From Manis javanica (Eukaryota; Chordata; Mammalia; Pholidota; Manidae), in assembly GCF_040802235.1 (NCBI RefSeq), contig NC_133167.1, positions 945,001-1,009,000 of the forward strand: DNA of 64,000 bases, written 5' to 3'. The translations under genes and the position numbers were made by a program. This document shows positions 23,801 through 35,800 of this stretch, piece by piece. The notes beneath the pieces were generated by a model. It worked only from the letters and a program-made list of their open reading frames with translations, ran no database searches and had not been told where the DNA came from. Each line of letters opens with the position of its first letter. Positions within the stretch are counted from its first letter, which is position 1.

Positions 23801-26800
23801 CCCCCCCCCACTCCATGCAGAGCTGTGATGCCAGCCCCTGGGCGATGTGAGGGTCAGGTGGACAGACTCTTCTCACGCCGGGCGAGAGCGGCGTCTGCTG
23901 CCCCTGGCGTGGAGCCTTGCTGGGGGTGCTGGGTCCCACGCAGCGTCAGGCATGTCCTCGCGAGGCTGGCCCTCTCCCTACAGGTGCACGGTCACACTGA
24001 CGTCATCAGCCTCCTGCTGGACAGCGGGGCCGATGTGAACAAGCGCTCGGACGAGGGCCTCACGCCTCTCAGCATGTCCTTCCTCCTCCACTACCCGGCC
24101 AGGTCCTTCAAGCCCAACATTGCCGAGAGGACAGCACCCGAGTCCCAGGTCGGCCCAGCACCCGAGGCCGGGTCAGTATCCCCCCGCCAGGACCCTGTCC
24201 ACCCATCTCTCCTCCCATCTGTCCCCCTCGTGTGGCCCCGGCTCGGTGGGGTGAATGACAGGAAAGCAGGTGGTAGGGACAGAGCCTGCTCAGGCATCCT
24301 GAGCTCATCGCTTTGATGCTGAGGGTCCTGTGTCCCTTAGGGGCCCCTCCTGTGGGCCTCAGGAAAGGGGATGCCATGGGGGGAAGGCCTCAGGATTCCA
24401 GGGTGAGGCCCCCCTTTGTTGCTTTGATGTGTGCCCAGTAGTGGGACTGCTGGCTGCCACAGTGGACCATGCCGACCTAGGGGGTAAGCCTCGAGCCATT
24501 AGCTGCAGCAGCATGGTGCCTCTGTCTCGGCGCTGGGCGAGGGGGCATGGGCACCACAGGCGAGCCTGGCACCTGTGTGCCTGAGCACAGGCGTGGCAGC
24601 TCCTGCAGGAGAGCTGCCCTGGGCCCTGACTCAGCCACTCGGGCTTGCAGGGCCGGGACTGAGGTCCAGCAAGAGAGACCTGGGAGGGGCTGAGGGCTGT
24701 CGGGGCTGGGGAGTGGGTGACAGTTACTCCAGCCTGAAAGTGTCTCCTGTGGCCCCTTGAATCTCGGTCTTGAGAAAGGCTTCCCTACGCCATCCTGCGC
24801 CCCAGGGGAGAGTGCCCAGGGCTGCCAGCTGCCCCACCCAGGCCCCTCCGCCTCTTGCCCTGGGCTCTGTGAGGTGTCGTCAGCATTGGAGTGGGAGTGT
24901 GGAGGCCACAGCTGCGCCTGCCCTGGGTGGGCCCTGTGTGCTGGTGGCTGGGTCCCTGGGCGGGCCTGCCCGTGGTCCTGGGTCCCGGCAGCCCTGCCCT
25001 GCTCTTGTTTCTGTGGCACTCTGGACTCTGAGCCTCTGAAGGCACCTCGTCGGGGCTGTTTCCTGCTCTGTGATGGCGAATCCATGGCAACAAAAATGCA
25101 GGTCACAGGTGGTGGCCTGAAAACCAGCCCTGTCCTGTATTGTTTTCCAGCAGCACCGAATTATTTATGTCTAGTTTGTGAGGCTATGGCTTCTCTCTCA
25201 GTCGGAAGCTGCTGACTTACAAGAATGACCAACTTCCAAGCTCTGTGGCAATTGAGCATCACTTGGGTCTGTCTCCCCGTCCATGGGGGCTTCGGGGGCA
25301 GGGGCTGGGCCTGTTCCCACAACCTCTCCAAGCTCCAGGGGTCTGGGGCACAGGCGGGTGTCTGGAGCCGGAGATAGAGGGGCAGAGTGGGGGGCGCTGG
25401 TGCTGCGTACCCCTCCTGCAAGTGGGAAACGCAGCTGGGTATCTTTGGGGGCCCTGTAGTGGGAGAACATTTGACCAGACTAACTCAATTACCGATGAAG
25501 GAAGTGGGGGCCCCAGAAAGCCTTTATTTCTATTCTTAAAATTCTTATAAAAATCATTCCTTTATAAAAAAAAACCTTTTAATCCAAAAAATATTACACA
25601 TACACCAAAGGAAACTTTGCTGTGTGATGACGGCACAGGGGCCCCTCTGGTCACTGCCCGCCTCACGTGGCTGCAGAGCAGATCCCACACCTGCCACTTT
25701 AGACTCAGTACCTCTTTCCACCTGCCTCCCTCTTCCTTTTGTGACATGACCACAAACACCATCATCTCCCTCCCCTAAAACAGTAGGCGGCCCGTTTCTA
25801 AGTCCCCTGATGCTGTCGGGTTCATCCCAACAACCCTCTCATGAGTCAAGTGAGGCCACGTCGAGCAAGCTCGCACCCCGCGGGCAGCTGGCTGCCAGTC
25901 TGACCGTCCGCCCTGCTTGCCCCCAGCTTCTGTCTTTTGTGTGTTGCATAAGCTGGGCTTTTCCTACAGCGGACTCCAGGCTGCCTGCCGCCCTGCGGAC
26001 AACTCGCTCCCTGTGGGGAGTGGCTCCCCAGCGTGAGAAGGCGTCTGGAGCAGGGCTCCTCCCCACCGGCTCTCCCTTCTGCCGCGCTCTTGCCTGTGAA
26101 GTTGTGTTGGTGCACAGCCAGGCTGTCGTTTGGGGAGTTACCTTTGGCTGGTCTTGCATGGCTGTGCTGGCTGTGCGGTCTGGCGGACCTCTAGGCCCTC
26201 GGAGCCAAGGCTGCTCATCGTCGGCCCCTCCCTGGAAAAGCCACAGGTCGCGGGGGCACAGCCCTGGCATCTGCCTCCACGGGTCTGGGGGGCCAAGAAC
26301 CCACTGTCCTGCTGATGCAGCCGGTTCAGAGAGCACACTTGGAGGGGGTGGGATGGCAGCGCCAGCCACCTGTGTGAGATCGGCGCTCTCAGAGCCACAG
26401 GAAAGGAAGTGGGGACGCTGGAGTTAATTTTGATGACATATTTCATTTGAGCAAGTGTGTCCGACTGTATTGCTTCAGTGAGTCAGCAGCCCAACAATCA
26501 TCAGTGACACTTCGCAGTTTTTTCTGGTCTCCTCACATGTGTGGCGCATCCCGGCTCTGGGCAGGCTGTTCGCAGGTGGCGGCTGCTGTGTGGCTCAGGT
26601 TTCTGCACAAGGCCTCTGAGGCATTCGCTAGAGAAGGTGGTTTAAGGGGGTGGGTGGCGTTGAGAACTCCGCTGTCTTCTTTCTCCTACTGCCCTGCTTT
26701 CTGATGCTTCCTGAGGCAGCGCCAAAAGCCCCAGGAATTCGAAGCAGTTCCTCCTCACTGCCGGAGCGACTGTGGAGCCTGTCGCTTGTGAGGACCCGGA

Positions 26801-29800
26801 ATCTGCCCAAAGCAGCTGGGGACCAAGGCTGTGGCCCAGGGCGGGCAGTGCGAAGGGTGCCCTGACCTCTTGGGACTTGGTGTCTCCCCGGGGCAGCGTC
26901 AGTGAACCGGAGCAGCAGCTGACCGACGGGCTGCGGGGCACAGCCCAGGGCACAGTGTGCAGCAATGAGACACCACGGGAGTTGAGCGTGTGTGTGCGCA
27001 GCTTCCCCAGTGAGCTGGCCTGGTCACTGCTGGAGCAGAGTGCCCAGGTCTACAGCATGCTGCGTGGCCCCTCCTTCGAGGCTGATAGGGGCACCGTGAG
27101 GAGGATGGCACTGTCCATGGTCAAGTAGGTGGCCGAGGGCGGGCAGCCGGTGGCTCGCTGGGGGAGTCCTGCCCATACCCTTGGCCCTACCCCACCGTCT
27201 AGACCAGTGGTTCTCAAAGTGTGGCCCATGTACCCTGGGTGTCCCAGGCCCTTCTGGTGGTGTGTGAGGCCGAGCCCGTTCTTGTGCTAATCTGAAGGCA
27301 TTACTTGCCAACTCCCGAGGGACCTGGGCCCATGCAGGAGAGAACACACCTCCCTGGAGGAGGTGTTCGATGAGGGGCAGAAATCACTAGCTTATTAAAT
27401 GTTGACCCCGGAGGCCGTGCTTCCTCATGTTCTGGGTGACGAGGAGAGGGGTGCCTGACTCGTCTGAGATGAGCCAAGTAGGCTGGCTGCCTGCAGTGAC
27501 GCACACCTCCTGTGGCCTGACTTGCGAATGGAATTTGCCATTCTCCGCGTGGGCCACCACTTCTGCTGGAAAGAACAACCAGCCGACACGCTGCGGTCAC
27601 TCACCCTCTGAGCAGAGTCGGCCTTTTGCTGTAAGGACAGTGGCAGACAGTGTGTGTCACCACAGATGCCAGCTTTCAGGTGGACACTGGAACGTCAGAG
27701 CACGTGTGTGTCAACGTGGGAGGACGTCAGTGAAGCAGCTCTTTACACGTGCACGTGCCCTGACTCCCTCGGTCACCCGTGGGCTGCGGCTCCGTGAGCG
27801 CCGTTCATAAAAATGTTATTTATGTCGATATGCAGTGGGTTTGTTACTGTCACTTTTTAAATGTGTTAGTATTTTAGACATTTTCTCAGTCTTAATTTGT
27901 ACTACACCAGATGGGGATGGATAGAACCCACATAAACAGAACCTCTTCAGGACCCTCTAGGAACTGGAAGAGTAGAAAGGGGTCCTGAGAGCAGCACATT
28001 TGAGAACCGTTGCTCTAGACTGACCCAGCCTCTGCACCGCCCTCCTGCCTGCCCACCGGTTCTGTGCAGGCGGTGGGGTCAACAGGCTGCCAGCCCACTC
28101 CTGCCTGCTCTCCTCCCTGCCCTGGCGCTGCCATCCCAGCCGCTCCCCACGCTCCCCAGGCCCAGGGCTCTGCACAGCTTCTCCACCAGGGCAGCCTCTG
28201 TGCTCCATGCAAGAGATGTGTGCCAGTGTGCACGCGTGCGTGTCTGCTGTGTATTTTGCATGTGTGTGTGCATGTCTGCTGTGTGGAATGACTCTGCCCT
28301 GTGCATACTAGATACTCTGCGCCGTGGCCTCACAGCCACTCCCAGAGGGAGGCTGGTGCCTGCCCCACACCACTCCTCACAGGGGCTCTTGGCAAAGCCA
28401 GGCGACCACCCGGGGCTGCAGCAGGGCGGGGCACAGGGGGACGGAACTTGGCTGGCCCGCTCAGCATGGTTCGGCAGTGGGGGGGTCACCCCGCCCCAGG
28501 GCAGGGCTGAAGGTCCTGGAGAGGTGGGACCCTGGTGTTTCCCTGGCTGTGAGAGGTGGGGCTCAGGCTGCCCGGCCCCGGCTGGGGTGCTGTCCAGACA
28601 GCTGCCTCTGTCCATAACCGTGTCATGCTGGTTCTTCCAGGCACAGAAACTGGTGGCTGACCATCAGGCTCCTGCTGCGCCGTGGTGCGGACCCCAACCT
28701 GTGCCACGTGCCCATGCAGGTCCTGTTCTTCGCCGTGAAGGCCGGAGATGTGGAGGGTGTGAAGCTGCTGCTGCAGAAGGGGGCCAGGACCGACATCGAG
28801 CTCCCTGCCAAGGTGGGCGTGGGCAGGGGCTCAAGGGCTGGGGTCCTGGTGCACAGCTGGGCCCTCCGGGCAGCTGCCTGTCCCTGGCACGGGCACCTGC
28901 CCGCCTCTCTGTCATCTTGAGAAGGTGCTGTTGCTGAGGGCTGCCAAGCTTGGTTTGGCTTCTGTGAGGCTGGCTCCTGCTTGGTGGTGGGGGTCTCCCC
29001 TCCAGGCCCCTTGGCCGGGCCTCTCTGTCCGTGTCCTGGTGTGAGGTGAGGGGCCGTGGAACCAGAGGATGTTAGCAGGAGGCCTGGGTGATTTCCCAGC
29101 AGCTCCCTGGGTCTGCTGACAGGACTGTCTTCGAAGCCGGCTCACGTTGCGGCCTTTACACTCGGCAGACGCCACTTGTTCCTTCCCTTGCCCGTTGATT
29201 CCAGACCGACAACCTGTTATTTGCACACTCATCTTTCCAGTGGGTTTTTCTTTATTAAAATACTCAAGTATGTAATAGGGGGCACGTGTCAGGAGAAGCG
29301 CCCACCCCACCCCGTGCATCTCCGCTCTGCACGCCAGCCCTGGGCACTGCGGATGTCTTGGTTCCTGAGCACCCTGCCACCCCTTCTCCAAGAGCGCCCT
29401 GCTGTTCCCCTGGGACCCTGTCTGGTGGTCAGGGAGGGAGAGGCAGAGGGTGATTCCCTCTCCTTGACCCAAGGTCTGCTGCAGGCCCCCCACCAGGTCC
29501 CCTCTCCTCTGGGCCTGGGTCCCCTGCCCACCTGTGTGTGGCCGGTGCTGACTGAGCACCACCAAGAGACGGTCCTCCGGTGACTCTGAACCAGTGGCCA
29601 GAGGGCTGTCAGGCGGAGAAGGACAGGCCCTTGTGCTGTGGGGGCCATGCCCTCACTCCCACCCACGTTTCCTCTGCAGCTGGGGTCCCTGACCCCCCTC
29701 CACATTGCAGCTGCCCTGCCCGGGGAGGAGGGTGTCCACATAACAGAGCTGCTGCTCCACGCCATCACCGACGTGGACGCCAGGGCAGCAGACCAGGATG

Positions 29801-32800
29801 ACGTGTACAAGTGGGACCAGGTGCACTGCCCGGCTGCTGTGGGGCTGCGGCACTTGGGCCCCTGGGGTCTCTGTGGACAGTGTCACCCTTTTGGTTCAAA
29901 ATTTCCCTTCTGTGTTACCTGTCCCTGAGGAGGTTAGTTAACGCTCTGGGATGGGGCTTCTGACGTGCAGGGTGGGGAGGAAGGCGCTCGCTCCTGGGGC
30001 TCTGTGGAGTGTCCGTCTTAGCCTGGCCCTGCAGGGGCTCTGGCCTGGTCTGGCTGGGCAGGTGGTGGGTCTCTGGGCACTGATGGGAGAGGCTCCGGGG
30101 CTGCACCTGACCCTCTCTCTGCTGCAGCTAGACCTGCTGCCTTCAAGCCTGAAGCTCAGTGGTGAAACGGGCCCACCCAGCATCTACTATGCTGAGCGCA
30201 CGTCTGCCCTGGATGAGGGGGGCAGGACAGCTCTGCACGTGGCCTGTGAGCGGGAGGACAACTACAGAGTGAGTGTGGTAGTCACGTGCAGTGCGTGCAT
30301 GATGCCTGTGTGCATGTGCACATGTGTGAGTGCACAGATGGGTGTGGACATGACCATGCACATGTGTGTGCTATATGTATGTGTACCTGTGCAAACACAT
30401 CTTTGTGTGAGCTTGTACTAGCAGGTTGGTCTGTGTGCATGTGAGCCAATGTGTGTGTTGGAAGCAGTGAGCCATCTGCGTCATCCGGCACCATCCCTGA
30501 CTCGGGATCATAGGGGAAATCTTTGCAGAGCCTGGGGCCATGTCCTTCTGGCCCGGCAGCCACTGCCTGCTGTCTGCCCTGGGGATTGGGTCTCAGCAAG
30601 GTGGGTACAGGAACCCCTCACCATACGGCTGCTGAGCCCTGCTGGAGGGTGTGGTCCCCTTTCATGGCCACACCTGTCAAGGGCCCTTCCTGCTTCCATG
30701 ACCTCCTGCTCCTGTCTCCCCTTTCTCTTGCAAACAAGCTTGACATCAATTTATGTATCACTTGTCCTTTTCTATCAAATGATTAGAAAACATCATCTCA
30801 GAAGACTCACTGCCAGCCCCGACCAATCCATTCATGCACCCCAAATGCAGCATGCCCTCTGTGCCAGATGCAGCTGGTGTGGGGGAAGGGGCAGTTAGAT
30901 GCCCAAGTGGGTTTTAAGGCACCTGCGCTGATGACCCAGGTCCGGTGTTGGGAGCCTCTTTAACCTGCCATCCCTTGCCTTTCTCCCCGCAGTGTGCCAG
31001 GGACGTAGTCCGGCTTCTTCTGTCTCACAAGGCAGACCCCACCATGCTGTGGAGTGGCCACTCCCCACTCTCCCTGTCCATCGCTAGTGGGAACGACCTG
31101 GTGAGCATGTGTGCCTGCTGACCATGTTTCCAGGGTGCCACCCCGGTCAGGCCGGGATTCGCGGTTGCTGGGGGCCTGGAGAACCCTCTCCCACATGGAT
31201 GAGCTTCTTGGGAAGGGCAGGGTGCAGAGAGGGTGCAGCCTCAGCTGGGAGGAGGCCCCCCCCACGGGCTCTGGGCCGCAGCCCCCGCCTGTCCCAGTCC
31301 TCAGCTCAGTGCACCCAGGAAGCATGTGGGCAGCTCCCTGCTGGTGCCCAGGAGTGTCTGCCCCCACCCCACCTGTTCCCCACCCACCCCTGGGCCTCGC
31401 TCTGGCTTCTCCACATGCTCAGGGGCCAACCTGCAGTGCTCACAAGCCATCTGTTCCAGATTGTGAAGGAGCTTCTGTCCCATGGGGCTGACCCGAACCT
31501 GCGCCTGACCAGAGGCCTGGGCAGTGCCCTGTGCGTCGCCTGTGACATCTCCTATGAGCACCGGAGGAGCGTGGAGAGCAAGCTGGCCCTGGTGAGGGGC
31601 GTGGAGGGGGCCCTCTCATGCTCTGCCCTGGGTCAGGCCCCCACCCCTCCCCTCCTCTGCCCCAGACTCCCGTGGTGCACCTGGCTTGTCATATGGGCGT
31701 TCATTCCTGGGCATGGAGAGGCGGGCAGGAGGGCCCGAGGCGATCAGGCTGCTCCTGCCCAAGGGCATTGGACAGCTGACTCCCACTTTGCCTGTCGTAT
31801 GCCTGGCATAGTGTTCTGTCACCATGAGGAGCCCATGTATACAGCCCACCCATGCCCCCTGCTGACCACACCGGGCTCTGGTGCTGGGGACATCTGACCC
31901 CTGACGCTGCCTCCCGTGCTCTTGGGGCTCTGCTCATGGAGCGGCTCAGAGTCTGGTTTGTGTGTCTGTGAACAGCGAGTGCCAAGGGAGTTGAGGGAAT
32001 GAGGACCCTCACCGAGGGCAGCACAGCGAGGGTCCTGCGGATGGCAGCCCAGTTTCCGTCCGCTCGTGTGGGGCGGCATGCAGCCTGTGGCCCTGGGTCG
32101 CCGGGGCTGCTCGATGGAGCTGTGAGCCGGGAGGGCTCCCTGGGGGCTCGCCTCCTTCCTGTGGGCAGGAGCCTCTGCCCCATGCTGTTGGCCGCGAGTG
32201 TGCTTGGTGTGGTGTGTCTTGAGCTTGAGACCTTGTTGTGTATGTGCCAGGTCACACGCACATGCATGTGCACACCCACATGCCCACACGCGGTGAGCAC
32301 ATGGTGATGCATGCACGTCTCACTGAGCAGCCCCGGGCACAGTGGGTTGAGACTGACCAGGCCAGGCTGGCGTTTGCCCTGGAATCACTTAGAGCCCAGG
32401 GGCCACCCGCAGCCAGGCCTCACAAATGCCGGGTAACGCCACTGCCGGGGGTGCGTGGGCAGCCTCCCCACGCTGATGTCTGTCCATCCGTGTGACCAGA
32501 GCGTCTGTCTTGCTGACCCCACACACCTGGGAGGAGGCCTCCCTGGGTAGTGCAGGCGCCGGCGGCCCTTCCCACAGCACCGGCCCTCCTGTGGGGGGCT
32601 GGGTCCCTGGGCTGGTCCCTGCTGCCCAGTGAGTGTGTCGAGAGGACCCAGGAGCCTCGGGTGGCCCGGGCCACAGCGTTGCTCTGCTGGACACCTGGGC
32701 ACCCCAGTTCCAGTCTGGCTTCCTGGGAGCCGGGTACCTGCTGCTGACTGACCCAGGCCCTGTCTCTGCAGATTGACCAGCTCATTGATTACGGGGCTGA

Positions 32801-35800
32801 TATCCTGAGCCCGGTGACCCTCACTCAGGGGAACAAGGTGGCTGTGGGCACAGCCGTCGACTACGGGTATTTCAGATTCTACCAGGTGCGGCTTTGGGTC
32901 TCCCGCTGCTGATGGAGCTGGGCTGGGGCCTTCTGTGTCTCTGGGGAAAAGCTGGGGTGACAGCCCACCATGCACCCCAGAGCCAGCCCCTGGCCCAGTG
33001 GGAGGGGAGCCCTAGGCCCCCCGGCATGTCCTGCGGGCCTGACTGCCCGTGTCCAGCTTTCTGGGCACTGTTAGGTTTGTCCTCAAAGCACCGTGAGTGG
33101 AGGTGCCCCCCACCAGGGTCCCTGTGACGATGGGCGGGGGCTGGGCCTGCCCTCCTGGGTCACTGGTCACTGGTGGTGCTGTGTCCTGTGCTGCAGGACC
33201 GGAAGATCGCCCACTGCCCCTTCCATGTGCTGATGCCGGCTGAGCGGGAGACGTTTCTGGCCCGGAAGAGGCTCCTAGACCACATGGGCTTCCAGCTGCG
33301 CTGTGCCGTCCTCTCCAAGGAGAGCCAGTGGGACCCAAAGGCGCTGTACCTGAGCAAGCGAGGTGGGCCCAGGGGTGCCTCGGGGTTCCCCTGGGGGAGG
33401 GCGTGGGCAAGGCGTGAGGTGGGTGCTGCAGGCCGCCTGCTGGGCAGGTCCCCTGGCCCTGCCGTCCAAGGAGGCCGTGCAGGACCCGACGGGAGCCCCA
33501 GGACGTACTGTGGGAATGAGGCTGGGAGCCCCACGTTAGTGCCGGGGACCACAGGGTCTGAGTCCACCCTGCTGCCATGGGGTGGGGGTTAGGGGGCACA
33601 ACCCCTGAGAAGGGTGAGGTGCCAGCCCAGCTTCCCAAGGCTGCTACAGGGCCTCCTGTGGGCAGCAGGGGGTCCTGGCCCCTTGGCACCTGTCGGTCTG
33701 CCTGCCACAGGACCACTTCATTCTCATGGGCTGGGGTCAGCGGACAGGCCCCCTCTTGCCCAGAGTGCCAGCAGGTCGGGCAGCACAGGAGGAGGGCAGA
33801 GGGCTGACTCTGCACTTCAGCGGGCAGCACCCTGGGCTGAGGGAGGGCCCTGCCCCACGGGTGCTGCCGGTCTGGGAGGTGAAGTCCTGGGCCACCCTGT
33901 CAGGAGTGCCCCCCACTCACCCCAACCTGCCTGCTGCTGCCCCCCCGCAGGCCTGCAGCCACCACCACCCCACACGCGGCCCCGCACACTGACCTGTCTC
34001 ACTGTATCCTGCACCCTCCACCCTCAGGCTGGCACCCAAGGTTGGGCGGCCACAGGGCTGGTGCTGTGAGGGCCCCTTCCTGGCTGCAGACAGCCTCTTC
34101 TCTGGGTCCTGCAGGGGCGAGGGAGGGAGAGGCAGGGAGGTGTGACACCAGGGCACGGATCCCACCACGGGCTCCACCCGCACGACCTCATCTCCTCCCA
34201 GGCCCTGGTCCTGACCCCACCACACTGGGATTAGGGCTTCAGCATACGAATCTGGGGGGATACATTCAGCCCATAACCCCCCTTGCACCCCCCACTCCAT
34301 GCCAAGGTGAGCTGCTGGCTCACGTGGCTGAGGGGGGCACGGGGGTTTGGGCACAGAGGCCCCTCGTGGTGTGTGGCATTGCTGACAGCACTGGGTGCTT
34401 CTCACCCCCGGGGCTCTGGGAACACCCAGCTGGGGGAGGCGCTGACCGGGCTCCCCCGCCGCCCTGGAACAGAGGGCAGCCTGGCGCCTCCATCCCCAGG
34501 GCCAGGCAGCAGCTCGGAGATCCCGCCCTTGGGGGCCATGCTCTGAATCTCACGGAAGGGTCCGACCCCATTCTCAGCAGTGTGGACCAGGGAGTCCCAG
34601 GGGGGACAGGCAGCGGGCTGGGGTTGCCTGTTCTTGGGCAGAACTGCACGTGGGCTGGCTCCTTACAGAGAACCTGGGGCAGAGGTGGTGGGAGGGCGCC
34701 CTCTGAGGTCAGAACAAGGCTTAAGGACCTCAGGGTCAGTCCCTTCGAAGAGCCTCCATTTGATTGAATGGGACCTGGAGCAGCTTACATCCCAGGGTGT
34801 CCCCCACACCAACAGAGCGGTCAGCCTGCAGTTCACGGTGATGGCCTCCCTCTGGGTCTGCTTCCGGGGCGGTCACAGAGAGCCCTGCCCAAGCCGCTGC
34901 CCCTCTGGCCTGTCCCGGGCCCCGCCTGCCTCCCTGCTGCGGGAGGGCCAGGCAGGCGGCCCGGCAGCCCCCCACCCCTGGGCACTGGGACCTGGAGGGC
35001 CCACAGAGCTCTGACGGTCTCTCTCGGCACAGCGGCGCTGACCCTCTGCCATAACCCAAGGCGGACAGGCACTGGCCAGCCCAAGGAGCCTCAGGCTGAG
35101 CCGGAGCGGTAAGTGCCAGCTGAGAGCAGCTGAGGGCGTCAGGGGGCTGCGTGGTGCTGCTGGGCCCCGGCTGGGCCCCCCGCACCCTGGCCCTGTTGCC
35201 GTGGTCCTGAGCCCTGTGGCCCTGCTGTCGGGCCCAGGTGTGGGTCACTGGGCCAACGTGGGGTGGCAGATGGGGGTGGCTACCAGTGGGGCTCCACGGC
35301 CTCGTGCATCTTATTACTCCCATGGGTACCTGGACAGCACCTGCCCAGTGGACCAGGAGAACAGAGCAGGCAGGGAGTGCGTCTGCTGGGGCTCCCATTT
35401 GTCCCGAAGCAGAGGACATGGCATGCCAGGCTCACCCTGGCCCTGCAGTGTGTCTGCTCCGGGCCTGCCCCTCCCACCCCACACCATGTCCTGGCCTCCT
35501 ACCCAGCCCTGTTGGGGAGCACGTGGTGACTCCTAGGGCGAGGTGCCAGTTGCCTGTCCTAAATAGCCCTGTGCCGGACATGTCCCTATGGGGACTTGCC
35601 CTGTCCCTGTGCGAGTGCTTCCTCGTGTGAGGCAGCCCACTGCTCCCCACACCTGCCCTCCACCCCCAGCCTGTGTGGAGGGTCACCCTGTCCAGTGGGC
35701 ATGGCAGGGCAGGCCCTGACTGACTCCTGCATGGCTGCCTCGTAGGATTCCCTTCTTCAAGTTCTGCTACCAGTGCGGCCGCTCCGTTGGGGTGCGCCTC

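Noticed and set aside
23117-24316. A 399-codon plus-strand frame
   Set aside because: It is two ANKMY1 exons (4 and 5) plus an intron that happens to be open in the same frame.
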